Shown in pieces: positions 39,945-48,618 of a DNA stretch of 64,000 bases (its first letter is position 1; each line of letters starts with the position of its first letter). The stretch lies in assembly GCF_014196305.1 (NCBI RefSeq), contig NZ_JACIDJ010000005.1, positions 124,001-188,000 of the forward strand, given 5' to 3'. A model generated the notes under the pieces. The model was not told the origin of the DNA and made no database searches. It saw only the letters and a program-made list of their open reading frames with translations. Both the position numbers and the translations under genes were made by a program. This stretch comes from Roseococcus suduntuyensis. Lineage in GTDB: Bacteria > Pseudomonadota > Alphaproteobacteria > Acetobacterales > Acetobacteraceae.

Positions 39945-40797
39945 CGCGGCGGGGGCGCTGACCCCGCTTGGCGAGGTCGTCCGCCGGTTCGGCCTCGATG
40001 CGCGCAAGGCGCTGGGCCAGCATTTCCTGCTGGATGAACCCGTGTGCCGCCGCATCGCCCTGCTGCCCGGCGACCTCTCGGGACGGCACGTGCTGGAGGT
40101 GGGACCCGGGCCGGGTGGCCTGACCCGAGCGCTGCTGGCGCACCCGCTGGCGCACCTCACCGCGGTGGAGCTGGACGAAAGGGCGCTGGCCGCCCTGGCC
40201 GAGGTGGAGGCGGCGCATCCGGGCCGGCTGACCGTGCTGCGGCAGGATGCGCGGCACTTCGACGGCGCCACGCTACTGCCGGCCCCCCGTCAGGTGGTGG
40301 CGAACCTGCCCTACAATGTCGGCACGCCCCTGCTGGTGGGTTGGCTGCGCGAGGCCGCCGCCTGGGAACGCTTGACGCTGATGTTCCAGGAAGAGGTCGC
40401 CTTCCGCATCACCGCCGCCGCCGGCACGGAGCATTACGGGCGGCTGGCCGTGCTGTCGCAATGGGTGGCGTCCTGCTCCATCGGGCTGCGCCTGCCGCCG
40501 GGTGCCTTCCGTCCGCCGCCAAAGGTGCATTCAGCCGTGGTGGTGCTGACACCCCATGCCGAACAGCCGCCGCCTGAACTCTTCCGCGCGATGGAACGCA
40601 TCACCGCCGCCGCCTTCGGCCAGCGCCGCAAGATGCTGCGGGGCGCGCTGAAGCCGCTGGGTGGCGCGGAGGCGCTGCTTTCCGCCTGCGGCATCGCGCC
40701 CGAGCGCCGGGCGGAGGAATTGCCCGTGGCCGCCTTCGACGCGCTGGCCAGGGCATGGCTGGCGCGCGGCGAAGAGGCAGGCCAAGCTACCCCCTGA
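39928..40797 (+). CDS. rsmA: 16S rRNA (adenine1518/1519-N6) dimethyltransferase
   Basis: 289 residues (KsgA). LDARKALGQHFLLDEPVCRRIA is the universal N-terminus. The SAM site is LEVGPGPGGLTRALLA with VELDERAL and the catalytic NLPYNV. FQEEVAFRIT and FRPPPKVHSAVV follow. It dimethylates two adenines in helix 45 of 16S rRNA. It starts at TTG 39928, overlapping surA by 17 bases; no ATG or GTG fits the conserved N-terminus better. Confidence 0.94.
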   Translation: MTSASDAAGALTPLGEVVRRFGLDARKALGQHFLLDEPVCRRIALLPGDLSGRHVLEVGPGPGGLTRALLAHPLAHLTAVELDERALAALAEVEAAHPGRLTVLRQDARHFDGATLLPAPRQVVANLPYNVGTPLLVGWLREAAAWERLTLMFQEEVAFRITAAAGTEHYGRLAVLSQWVASCSIGLRLPPGAFRPPPKVHSAVVVLTPHAEQPPPELFRAMERITAAAFGQRRKMLRGALKPLGGAEALLSACGIAPERRAEELPVAAFDALARAWLARGEEAGQATP

Positions 40798-40817
40798 AGC
40801 AAAGGGGGAATGACGCC

Positions 40818-41705
40818 ATGAAGCGGCTGCAACTGGGCGATGTGAGCATCACGAGCCTGATCGAGCGGGACGGCCCCTGGCGCACCCCGCAGGAATTCTT
40901 CCTGGGGTGGAACGCCGAGGCGCAGGCCGACAACATGGCCGGGCTGGAGCCCGAGGTCTTCGACCGCGCCAGCGGCAAGATGGTCATCACCTACCAGACC
41001 TTCGTGGTCCGCACGCCGAAGCATGTGATCCTGGTGGACACCTGCACCGGCGAGCACAAGGGCTACCCCCCGCCCATGGACTTCCCCAAGCAGCCCTGGA
41101 TGGACGCGCTGACCGCCGAGGGCCTGGCGCCCGAGGATGTGGACTACGTCTTCTGCACCCACCTGCACATCGACCACAGCGGCTGGAACACCAAGCTGGT
41201 GGACGGGCGCTGGGTGCCCACCTTCCCCAACGCCAAGTACATCTTCCACAAGGGCGAATACGCGGCCTGGGAGGCGCTGGACGCGCAGGGCGTCGAGAAG
41301 GCCGGCGGCGCGGGCGGCGTGTGGCGCATGAACTGCCTGCCCATCGTGGAGGCCGGCCAGGCCCTGCTGGTGGATGAGAGCTACACGCTGGATGACTGCC
41401 TCAGCCTGATCCTGACGCCGGGGCACACCCCCTGCCATTGCTGCGTGAAGATCGAGAGCCGCGGGCAGCGCGCCATCATCGCGGGCGACATGATGCACCA
41501 CCAGCTGCAGTGCACGGACCCCTCGCTCTCCACCATCTTCTGCTGGGACCCGAAGCAGGCCGAGGCCTCGCGCCGGCGGGTCTTCGAGGAGGTGGCGGAC
41601 ACGCCCACCCTGATGCTGCCCATCCATTTCGCGAACCCGACGGTGGGGCGGCTGAAGGGGAAGGGGGGCAGCGGGTTCCAGTGGGAATTTCTGCGCGAGG
41701 CTTAG
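40818..41705 (+). CDS. MBL-fold metallo-hydrolase
   Basis: 295 residues. The metallo-beta-lactamase zinc site is CTHLHIDHSGW, with TPGHTPCHCCV and AGDMMHHQLQ supplying further ligands. The large fold is closer to lactonase/arylsulfatase-like MBL proteins than to beta-lactamases; the substrate is unknown. The ATG at 40818 follows AAAGGGGGAA. It lies 20 bases after rsmA and may be read with it. No signal peptide. Confidence 0.85.
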   Translation: MKRLQLGDVSITSLIERDGPWRTPQEFFLGWNAEAQADNMAGLEPEVFDRASGKMVITYQTFVVRTPKHVILVDTCTGEHKGYPPPMDFPKQPWMDALTAEGLAPEDVDYVFCTHLHIDHSGWNTKLVDGRWVPTFPNAKYIFHKGEYAAWEALDAQGVEKAGGAGGVWRMNCLPIVEAGQALLVDESYTLDDCLSLILTPGHTPCHCCVKIESRGQRAIIAGDMMHHQLQCTDPSLSTIFCWDPKQAEASRRRVFEEVADTPTLMLPIHFANPTVGRLKGKGGSGFQWEFLREA

Positions 41706-41789
41706 TAGCGGCGTGCCTTCTCTCTGCCCCGTGCAAAAGGACACTCCGCCGGGTGGATGCAGTTCCGTTCACCTTAGCTGGAGAAGCAT

Positions 41790-42402
41790 ATGGAGTGGAT
41801 GACCGCTACAGCACAATCCTTATTGGCATTTTTGTCTCACGTCTCGTCCATTTTCGTGCCGACCGTCATCGCTGGATTTGTAGGAGCGTTCGGTAATTAT
41901 TGGTTGACCGGTCGCGCAGAAAAGAAAAGAAAAGAAGCGATGCAGGCGCACGATATCTTGCACTTCGTATAGCGGTTATTTTGGAAAAATTTGCAATCGA
42001 GTGTGCCGATCGTATTGGCGAGACAGAGTTGGCGTGGAGTTCAGGTGGTCACGTGGGCAGAGAGCATGTCGGGCTGCCAACGCTGACTCCGTTTCCAGCG
42101 GAAGCCGAGTGGAAGAGCCTAGATGGCGCGTTAGCGAGTCGCGCGCTCACTCTCCCCAACGACTTACTGCTCGCGTCGCTTCGAATATCGTTTGAGTGGG
42201 AGGTTGGAGATAATGATGATGTGGCGGTCGAGTGCTCGGCCAGACGGCGTTGCATGGTTTTCGTGCTCTAGGACTAGCGACTGAGCTAAGACTCAGATAT
42301 AAATTGCCAAAATTTGACCCCCCCCAAAGCCTAACTGGGACATCGGAAAATTCTTAAGTGAAGCCAATACGAAGGCTCAAGCTGCTTGGGACAAAAACTA
42401 AA
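41790..42402 (+). pseudogene. Frameshifted hypothetical membrane-anchored protein gene
   Basis: Four consecutive reading frames make one plausible protein. MEWMTATAQSLLAFLSHVSS plus a membrane helix runs into RAEKKRKEAMQA. The frame then shifts near 41950 to RYLALRIAVILEKFAIECAD...EWEVGDNDDVAVEC. It shifts near 42230 to GQTALHGFRALGLATELRLR then YKLPKFDPP. It shifts at a run of eight C (42318-42325) to PKPNWDIGKFLSEANTKAQAA ending WDKN. This resembles a hypothetical family of Rhizobiales-type genomes (memory, not search). GC content is clearly lower than the flanks, pointing to acquired DNA. The remaining bases to 42565 hold nothing I recognise. Confidence 0.65.
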
Positions 42403-42565
42403 TAGCGTAAGACATTTATCTGAAAAGTCCTATTTGGATAGTCACTTGATCCGCTATATCGATACTTGATCTCATCGGTAGTGAATAAACTTAGCGGCCT
42501 GCGTCGGGCCAGGTCGGCCATTCGCCCAGGAGGCCATACCCAAGAAACCTGCTAAACCCCTCCCC

Positions 42566-43546
42566 ATGTCCGTCGCCACCCTGACCGTCCCGCCCGCCGA
42601 GGCGGAAACCCGCCTCGACCGCTGGCTCCGTCGCCGGTACCCCGCGCTCACCCAGGGCGCGCTGCAAAAAATGCTTCGCACCGGGCAGATCCGGGTGGAT
42701 GGCAAGCGCGCCGAGGCCAACACCCGCCTCGCCGCCGGGCAGGAGGTGCGCCTGCCCCCCATGCCCGACACGCCCGCGCCCAAGGCGGAACCTCGCCCCA
42801 TTCCAGAGGCCGCGGCGCGCGAACTCCAGGCCCGCGTCCTCTACCGCGACGCCAGTGTGATCGTCCTGGACAAGCCGCCGGGCCTGGCCGTGCAGGGCGG
42901 CCCCGGCATCACGAAGCACCTGGACGGCATGCTGGACGCGCTGGCCTATGACGGCGAGCGCCCGCGCCTGGTGCACCGGCTGGACCGCGACACTTCGGGC
43001 GTGCTGCTGTTGGCCCGCACGGTCCAGGCGGCCGCCTTCCTGGCCAAGGCCTTCCGCGGCCGCGACGTGGAAAAGACCTACTGGGCCGTGGTGGTGGGCG
43101 AACCCCTGCACCACGCCGGCAGCATCGAGATGCCATTGACCAAGGAGGGCGCCGCCGGGCGGGAGCGTGTCGTCGCCGCCCCACCCGGCGCGCGGGGGCC
43201 GGACGTGGTGCGCTCCACCACCGATTACCGCCTGCTGGACGTGGCCAAGCGCCGCGCCGCCCTGCTGGAGATGAAGCCCCACACCGGCCGCACCCACCAG
43301 CTGCGCGTCCACTGCGCCACCGCGCTCAGCACGCCCATTCTGGGCGATGGCAAATATGGCGGGACGGCCGCGCATCTGGAGGGGCTGTCGGGCAGTTTGC
43401 ACCTGCACGCCCGCGCCCTGCGGGTGCCGCACCCTGATGGCGGGGTGCTGGAGGCCATGGCCGCGCCCCCGCCGCACATGGAGGAAACCATGCGCTTCCT
43501 GGGCTTCGACAACCCCGCCCCCAAGCCGCCCCGGCGCCTCGCATGA
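42566..43546 (+). CDS. rluC: RluA-family 23S rRNA pseudouridine synthase (RluC type)
   Basis: 326 residues. An S4 RNA-binding domain (residues 10-65, ETRLDRWLRRRYPALTQGAL) precedes the synthase domain. The catalytic Asp is in LVHRLDRDTSGVLLLA, with VDKTY-like VEKTYWAVV and GRTHQLRVHCA. RluC isomerises U955, U2504 and U2580 of 23S rRNA in E. coli; RluC rather than RluD is inferred from length and linker. It ends in an ATGA overlap with the AsmA gene. Confidence 0.9.
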   Translation: MSVATLTVPPAEAETRLDRWLRRRYPALTQGALQKMLRTGQIRVDGKRAEANTRLAAGQEVRLPPMPDTPAPKAEPRPIPEAAARELQARVLYRDASVIVLDKPPGLAVQGGPGITKHLDGMLDALAYDGERPRLVHRLDRDTSGVLLLARTVQAAAFLAKAFRGRDVEKTYWAVVVGEPLHHAGSIEMPLTKEGAAGRERVVAAPPGARGPDVVRSTTDYRLLDVAKRRAALLEMKPHTGRTHQLRVHCATALSTPILGDGKYGGTAAHLEGLSGSLHLHARALRVPHPDGGVLEAMAAPPPHMEETMRFLGFDNPAPKPPRRLA

Positions 43547-45840
43547 AGAAGTTTCTGATCGGCCTGCTGGCCGTGGTCGTCGCGCTGCCGCTGCTGGCGG
43601 TGGCGGGCTTCATGCTGTTCTTCGACGCCGATGCCTTCCGCCCGCGCGCCGAACGCGCGGCGAGCCAGGCGCTGGGCCACCCCGTCCGCATCGAGGGGCC
43701 GCTCACCCTGCGCCCCGCATTGACGCCCAGCCTCGGCGCCAGCCGCATTACGGCCACCGGGGCCGATGGCGCGCCCATCCTGTCCATCGAGGATGCCACG
43801 CTGCGCCTAGCCATCCTGCCCCTCATCGGCGGGCATGTGGAGGTGGACCGCCTGGAGCTGACCGGCGGCGTGCTGCGGCTGGACGCCGCCGCCTGGGCGC
43901 GCGCCGCCGCGCCGCAGGCCGCCCCCCCCGCGCACACGCCTGCCGAGGCCCGCGAGCCCATGACGCTCGACCTGCGCGCGGCGCGGCTGGCGGATTGGCG
44001 CGTGACCCATGGCGGCGAGACCTTCACCCTGGCCGAGGCGACCCTCTCCAGCCCCTCGACCGGCGCGCCGCTGGCCCTGGCTGCGCGCGGCGAATGGCGG
44101 GCCACGCCGCTGGTCCTGGAAGGGGAGGTGGCCCCGCCCCAGGCCTGGATGGGCGCGGGCGAGGCCCCCTTCGCCGTCACGCTCTCGGCCGCCGGCGCCC
44201 GGCTTTCCCTGGAGGGGCAGCGCCGCGGCGCCACCGTGCAGGGTCGCGTCTCGGGTGAGATCCCGGCCCTGGCCGCCCTCTCGCCGCTGGTCGGGCGGCC
44301 GCTGCCGGCGTTGACCGGCGTCTCCCTGCGCGCCGAGGGCGGGCTGGGCGAGGGGCCGCCCCGCTTCAGCAATCTGGAAGGCCGCGCCACCGGGGGCGAG
44401 GCCATGGGCATCACCCTCGCCGCGCTGGAAGCCCGGCTGCCCGCGCTGGATGCGCCGCTGGAAGGGACGGCCCGCCTGACCTGGCGTGGCGTCCCGCTGG
44501 AGGTCGCGCTGCGCGCCCCGCCCGCCGCCCTCATGGCCGGCGGCTCCGCCGAGGTCACGGCGCGAATCGTCTCCGGCCAGGCGGTGATGACGGTCGCCGG
44601 TAACTGGCCGCAGGCGCTGCGGCTGGAGGCGGATGTGCCGGAACTGGCCGCCCTCTCCCCCTTGGCGGGGCGGGCGCTGCCGGCGCTGACGGGCGTCGCG
44701 CTCCGCGCCGATCTGGCGCCGCGCGGGCAGCAGGGCGTGTCCATTCCGCGCTTCACCGCCGAATCCTCGGCGGGCGACCTGGGCGGCGCGCTGGAACTGG
44801 GCTGGGCCGACCGGCCTCGCGTGACGGGGCAGGTGCAGTCGCGGCGGCTCGATCTCGGCGCGCTGCGCCTGCCGCCCGCCCCGGCGGGGGTGCCCGCACC
44901 GGTCGCGCCGGCTCCGGCCCCCGCGGAGCCGGCGCGGCTGATCCCGGCCACGCCCCTCGACCTCGCCTTCCTGCGGGATTTCGACGCCGACCTGCGCTTC
45001 ACCCTGGCCGAGCTGGTGCAGCCCGGCCTGACAGCCACGGCGGTCGAGGGCCGCTTCGTGAACGCGGCGGGCGAGGCGCGGCTGAACCCCTTCGCGGCCA
45101 ATGTGCCGGGCGGGCGGCTCATGCTGCGCGTCGCGGCCGATGCGCGGGGGCAGGTGCCGCTGGTGCAGGTCTCGGGAGGCGGGCAGGGGCTCGACCTCGC
45201 GGCGCTGCTGGCCTTCATCGGCACCCAGGCGCCCACGGGCGGCCGGGCTGATCTCGAGATGGACCTGCGCGGGCAGGGGGGCGATCTGCGCGCCCTGGCC
45301 GCGACGCTGACGGGGCATCTCGGCCTTGCCGTGATTGACGCCCGGCTGGGCGGCGGGCTGGGCCAGACCTTGCAGCAGCTCACGCCGCTGCTGGCGCCTG
45401 GCGCGCCGCTGGCCTGCCTCGCCTTCCGCACCGATGTGGAGCAGGGGCTGGCGCGGGTGACGACGCTGTTCCTCGACGGCGCGGCCGGCCGCGTGGCGGG
45501 GGAGGGGACCATCCGCCTCTCCGACGAGGCGCTGGCCATGCGGCTGCTGACCGATTTGCGTGTGGCCGGGCTGCGTGTCCGCGCCCCGGTGCCGGTGACC
45601 GGGCGGCTGATGGCGCCCCGGCTGGAGGGGGCGGGCCTCATCGCCGGTGCCCTGGGTGGCGGCGGCATGCCCTCGCTGCCCGATTGCGCCACCACGCTGC
45701 GGGTTGCCCGTGGCGGGCGGGACGGGCCGTTGCCCGCCAACCCCACGCCCGCGCCCGCCGACGCCATGCCCTCCGAGGGCGGCATCCCGGGTGCGCCGCC
45801 CGCGGTGAACGAGCTTTTGCGCGGTTTCCTGCGGCGTTAG
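43543..45840 (+). CDS. AsmA-family envelope protein
   Basis: 765 residues with one N-terminal membrane anchor (FLIGLLAVVVALPLLAVAGFMLFF). A long periplasmic beta-groove follows. The first 120 residues are the AsmA signature (GHPVRIEGPLTLRPALTPSLGASRI). The C-terminal AsmA_2 region has GGRADLEMDLRGQGGDLRALAATLTGHL and DLRVAGLRVRAPVPVTGRL. Members belong to the repeating-beta-groove lipid-transport group and affect outer-membrane phospholipid/LPS balance. Alanine-, glycine- and proline-rich throughout. Confidence 0.88.
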   Translation: MKKFLIGLLAVVVALPLLAVAGFMLFFDADAFRPRAERAASQALGHPVRIEGPLTLRPALTPSLGASRITATGADGAPILSIEDATLRLAILPLIGGHVEVDRLELTGGVLRLDAAAWARAAAPQAAPPAHTPAEAREPMTLDLRAARLADWRVTHGGETFTLAEATLSSPSTGAPLALAARGEWRATPLVLEGEVAPPQAWMGAGEAPFAVTLSAAGARLSLEGQRRGATVQGRVSGEIPALAALSPLVGRPLPALTGVSLRAEGGLGEGPPRFSNLEGRATGGEAMGITLAALEARLPALDAPLEGTARLTWRGVPLEVALRAPPAALMAGGSAEVTARIVSGQAVMTVAGNWPQALRLEADVPELAALSPLAGRALPALTGVALRADLAPRGQQGVSIPRFTAESSAGDLGGALELGWADRPRVTGQVQSRRLDLGALRLPPAPAGVPAPVAPAPAPAEPARLIPATPLDLAFLRDFDADLRFTLAELVQPGLTATAVEGRFVNAAGEARLNPFAANVPGGRLMLRVAADARGQVPLVQVSGGGQGLDLAALLAFIGTQAPTGGRADLEMDLRGQGGDLRALAATLTGHLGLAVIDARLGGGLGQTLQQLTPLLAPGAPLACLAFRTDVEQGLARVTTLFLDGAAGRVAGEGTIRLSDEALAMRLLTDLRVAGLRVRAPVPVTGRLMAPRLEGAGLIAGALGGGGMPSLPDCATTLRVARGGRDGPLPANPTPAPADAMPSEGGIPGAPPAVNELLRGFLRR

Positions 45841-45869
45841 GCCGTGATCCACCTGGGTGGATCACGGCC
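45840..45869. terminator. Perfect 14-bp hairpin at the asmA stop
   Basis: GGCCGTGATCCACC (45840-45853), two-base gap TG, GGTGGATCACGGCC (45856-45869). Its first G is the last base of the asmA TAG. No T-run follows, so termination or mRNA 3' protection is inferred. Confidence 0.6.
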
Positions 45870-45881
45870 TCGCATTGTTTC

Positions 45882-45932
45882 AGCGACTGATTCACCGCTC
45901 CGGCGATTCCGCCTCCGCGGATCAGACGCTAG
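45882..45932. repeat. 51-bp intergenic repeat, copy 1
   Basis: Begins AGCGACTGATTCACCGCTCC and ends GATCAGACGCTAG. It differs from the copy at 48544-48594 at only three positions. It lies 9 bases before the ATP12 start. Confidence 0.85.
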
Positions 45933-45941
45933 GATGAGCGC

Positions 45942-46643
45942 ATGAAGCGTTTCTGGGACCATGCCTCCGTCGTGACCGCGGCGGAGGGTTTCGCCGTGCA
46001 TCTCGACGGCAAGCCGGTGCGCCTGCCCGGCGGTGGCACGCTGGCGGTGCGGACCCGCCCGCTGGCCGAGGCGCTGGCCGCCGAATGGCAGGCGGCGGGT
46101 GGCGCCCGAGATGGCGAGATGAGCTGGGAGGATGTGCCCCTCTCGCGCCTGATCGGCACGGCGGCCGAGCGCATCGCCCCCGCGCCGGAGGCCACCATGC
46201 TGGCCATCGCCAAGTATGGCGAGACGGACCTGCTCTGCTACCGCGCCGAGGACCCGGTACTGGCCGCCCGCCAGCATTCGGGGTGGCAGCCCTGGCTCGA
46301 CTGGTCGGCCGAGGTGCTGGGCGCACGGCTGGCGGTGACGGACGGGCTGATGCCCGTGGCGCAGGAACCCGTGGCCCTGGCCGCCCTGGCGCGGGCGGTG
46401 GCGCGGCTCGATCCGCTGCGGCTGTCCGCGCTGGGCGTTCTGGTGCCGGCCCTGGGCAGCCTGGTGCTGGGCCTGGCCGTGCAGCGCGGCGCGCTGGCGG
46501 TGGAGGAGGCGCACCGCCTCTCCATCCTGGATGAGCTGTTCCAGGAGGAGCGATGGGGCCTCGACTGGATGGCCGAGGAGCGGCGCGAGAAGGTGGCGAC
46601 CGATTTGCGCCTGGCCGTCCGCCTGCTGGAGTTGGCGCCGTGA
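45942..46643 (+). CDS. ATP12-family F1-ATPase assembly chaperone
   Basis: 233 residues. Starts MKRFWDHASVVTAAEGFAVHLDGKPVRLPGG, the ATP12 opening (K-x-F-W then the LDGRPVKTP-type segment). SWEDVPLSRLIGTAAERIA, YGETDLLCYRAE and WQPWLDW are conserved in the family. The mitochondrial homologue binds the F1 alpha subunit before assembly; the bacterial homologues are found mainly in alphaproteobacteria. It overlaps the acylphosphatase gene (GTGA). Confidence 0.92.
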   Translation: MKRFWDHASVVTAAEGFAVHLDGKPVRLPGGGTLAVRTRPLAEALAAEWQAAGGARDGEMSWEDVPLSRLIGTAAERIAPAPEATMLAIAKYGETDLLCYRAEDPVLAARQHSGWQPWLDWSAEVLGARLAVTDGLMPVAQEPVALAALARAVARLDPLRLSALGVLVPALGSLVLGLAVQRGALAVEEAHRLSILDELFQEERWGLDWMAEERREKVATDLRLAVRLLELAP

Positions 46644-46915
46644 CGGCGTTGCGGTTGCGAATCGCCGGCCGTGTGCAGGGGGTGGGCTTCCGCGATTGGC
46701 TGCAGGGCGAGGCGCAGCGGCATGGGCTGTCCGGTTGGGTCCGCAACCGGGCCGATGGCTCGGTGGAGGCCTTGCTGGCGGGTGAGACGCCGGCGGTGCA
46801 GGCCGTGGTCTCAGCCTGCCGGCTGGGGCCGCCGATGGCGCGCGTCACCGCCATCGAGGAAAGCTTTGCGGAACCTCCGGGCGAGCCTGGATTCCAACGT
46901 CTTCCAACGCTGTAA
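46640..46915 (+). CDS. Acylphosphatase
   Basis: 91 residues, the normal length. Hydrolyses acyl-phosphates such as acetyl phosphate and carbamoyl phosphate. The active-site motif RIAGRVQGVGFRDWL holds the phosphate-binding Arg, and LSGWVRNRADGSVEALLAG holds the catalytic Asn. The GTG start at 46640 overlaps the ATP12 stop. Confidence 0.93.
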   Translation: MTALRLRIAGRVQGVGFRDWLQGEAQRHGLSGWVRNRADGSVEALLAGETPAVQAVVSACRLGPPMARVTAIEESFAEPPGEPGFQRLPTL

Positions 46916-47149
46916 TCTCAAAAGCGCTTGCATTTTCTGCTGCAATGCATCATGTGAGCCCGGTCAGCGGGGAAGCACCCCGCCCGGATCCGGCCGCGTG
47001 AGCGGCGCCGCGCCACGGTTCTCATCGTGACGCCCCAGGCAGCCGAACTGCCGGATTCCCGATGCTTTCTCCCGGATCAGCCCAGCCACGCGGGGTGTCC
47101 ACCCTGAACTTCGCGGCCCGTGACGCGGCGCCGCGCTGCTGGATTTATC

Positions 47150-48511
47150 ATGACCACTTTCGCTGAAATGAACCTCAACCCGCTGCTGCTGCGCGCGCTG
47201 GAAGAGGCCGGTTACACCACCCCCACCCCCATCCAGACCAAGGCCATCCCGACCGTGCTGTCGGGCCGTGACGTGCTCGGCATCGCCCAGACCGGCACCG
47301 GCAAGACGGCCGCCTTCGCCCTGCCCATCCTGCACCGCCTGGCCGAGACGCCGGGCCGTCCGCCCAAGGGTGGCTGCCGCGTGCTGGTGCTGAGCCCGAC
47401 GCGCGAACTGGCCAGCCAGATCGCCGACAGCTTCAAGACCTATGGCAAGCACATGGGCTTCTCCGTCGCCACCATCTTCGGCGGCGTGGGCCATGCGCCC
47501 CAGCAGCGGGCGCTGGCCCGCGGCGTGGACGTGGTGGTGGCCACCCCCGGCCGCCTGCTGGACCACATGAACAGCCGCGCCGCGCGCCTGGATCACACCC
47601 AGATCCTGGTGCTGGACGAGGCCGACCAGATGCTGGACCGCGGCTTCCTGCCCGCCATCCGGCAGGTCGTCCGCGCGGTGCCGGCCGAGCGCACCACGTT
47701 GTTCTTCTCGGCCACCATGCCGCCCGACATCGCCAAGCTCGCGGCCGACATGCTGCGCGAGCCGGTGCGGATCGAGGTGACGCCCGTCGCCACCACGGCC
47801 GAGCGCGTCAACCAGCGCTGCATCATCCTGGAAGGCGGGCAGAAGCGTGCCACGCTCGCCAAGCTGCTCAAGGAGGATGGCGTGGGCCGCGTGCTGGTCT
47901 TCGCCCGCACCAAGCATGGCGCGGACAAGATTGTGAAGTCGCTGGAGCAGGATGGCCTGCAGGCCAATGCCATCCACGGCAACAAGGGCCAGTCCCAGCG
48001 GGAACGTGCCCTGGCCGAGTTCAAGTCCGGCCGCGCGCCCATCCTGGTGGCGACCGACATCGCGGCGCGCGGCATCGACGTGCCGGACGTGACGCATGTC
48101 ATTCAGCACGAGCTGCCGGAAGTGCCCGAGACCTATGTCCACCGCATCGGCCGCACCGCGCGCGCCGGCGCTTCGGGCCAGGCCATCGCGCTGGTGGCGC
48201 CGGACGAGATCGGCCTGCTGCGCGCCATCGAGCGCACCACGCGGCAGAAGATCGACACCTCGGACATCCGCACGGACCGCTCCCGCCCGCTGGATGACCG
48301 CGCCACCCCCGCCCGCCCGCAGCGTGGCCGCCCCGGGCCGCAGCGCCCGGCCAAGCCCGCCCCCAGGGGGGAATCGCGCGGCGAGGCGCGCGGCGACCAC
48401 CGGGAGGAGCGCAGCTCCGCCCCGCGCAGCTTCGTGAAGCCGGCGGGCAGCGAGGGGCGCCGCCGTCCGGGCGCGCCGCAGCAGCGCGGCTTCCTTGCGC
48501 GCGGTCCCTGA
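47150..48511 (+). CDS. DEAD-box RNA helicase (RhlE type)
   Basis: 453 residues. MTTFAEMNLNPLLLRALEEAGYTTPTPIQTKAIP contains the Q motif. AQTGTGKTAAF, PTRELASQI, ATPGRLLDHM, VLDEADQMLD, SATMP, VATDIAARGIDV and HRIGRTARAG complete motifs I-VI. The tail of about 80 residues is Arg/Pro/Gly-rich. The 234-base gap upstream (46916-47149) has no gene I can support; it may hold a long regulated leader, common for cold-inducible helicases, but no strong promoter is clear. Confidence 0.95.
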   Translation: MTTFAEMNLNPLLLRALEEAGYTTPTPIQTKAIPTVLSGRDVLGIAQTGTGKTAAFALPILHRLAETPGRPPKGGCRVLVLSPTRELASQIADSFKTYGKHMGFSVATIFGGVGHAPQQRALARGVDVVVATPGRLLDHMNSRAARLDHTQILVLDEADQMLDRGFLPAIRQVVRAVPAERTTLFFSATMPPDIAKLAADMLREPVRIEVTPVATTAERVNQRCIILEGGQKRATLAKLLKEDGVGRVLVFARTKHGADKIVKSLEQDGLQANAIHGNKGQSQRERALAEFKSGRAPILVATDIAARGIDVPDVTHVIQHELPEVPETYVHRIGRTARAGASGQAIALVAPDEIGLLRAIERTTRQKIDTSDIRTDRSRPLDDRATPARPQRGRPGPQRPAKPAPRGESRGEARGDHREERSSAPRSFVKPAGSEGRRRPGAPQQRGFLARGP

Positions 48512-48543
48512 GTTGGTCGCACGGGGCTGATGGCGTGACCTTG

Positions 48544-48594
48544 AGCGACTGATTCACCGCTCCGGCGTTTCCGCCCCCGCGGATCAGGCGCTAG
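48544..48594. repeat. 51-bp intergenic repeat, copy 2
   Basis: 48 of 51 bases are identical to 45882-45932, same orientation. It lies 24 bases before the hydroxyacid-dehydrogenase ATG. Confidence 0.85.
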
Positions 48595-48618
48595 CCTGGG
48601 CAAAACCCAGGAGACGTC

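Noticed and set aside
42318-42325. Programmed frameshift at the run of eight C
   Set aside because: Two further frame changes are needed upstream, so gene decay or sequencing error is a simpler explanation.
46916-47149. Small RNA or riboswitch in the helicase leader
   Set aside because: The region is GC-rich with several possible stems but no recognisable conserved motif or clear promoter.
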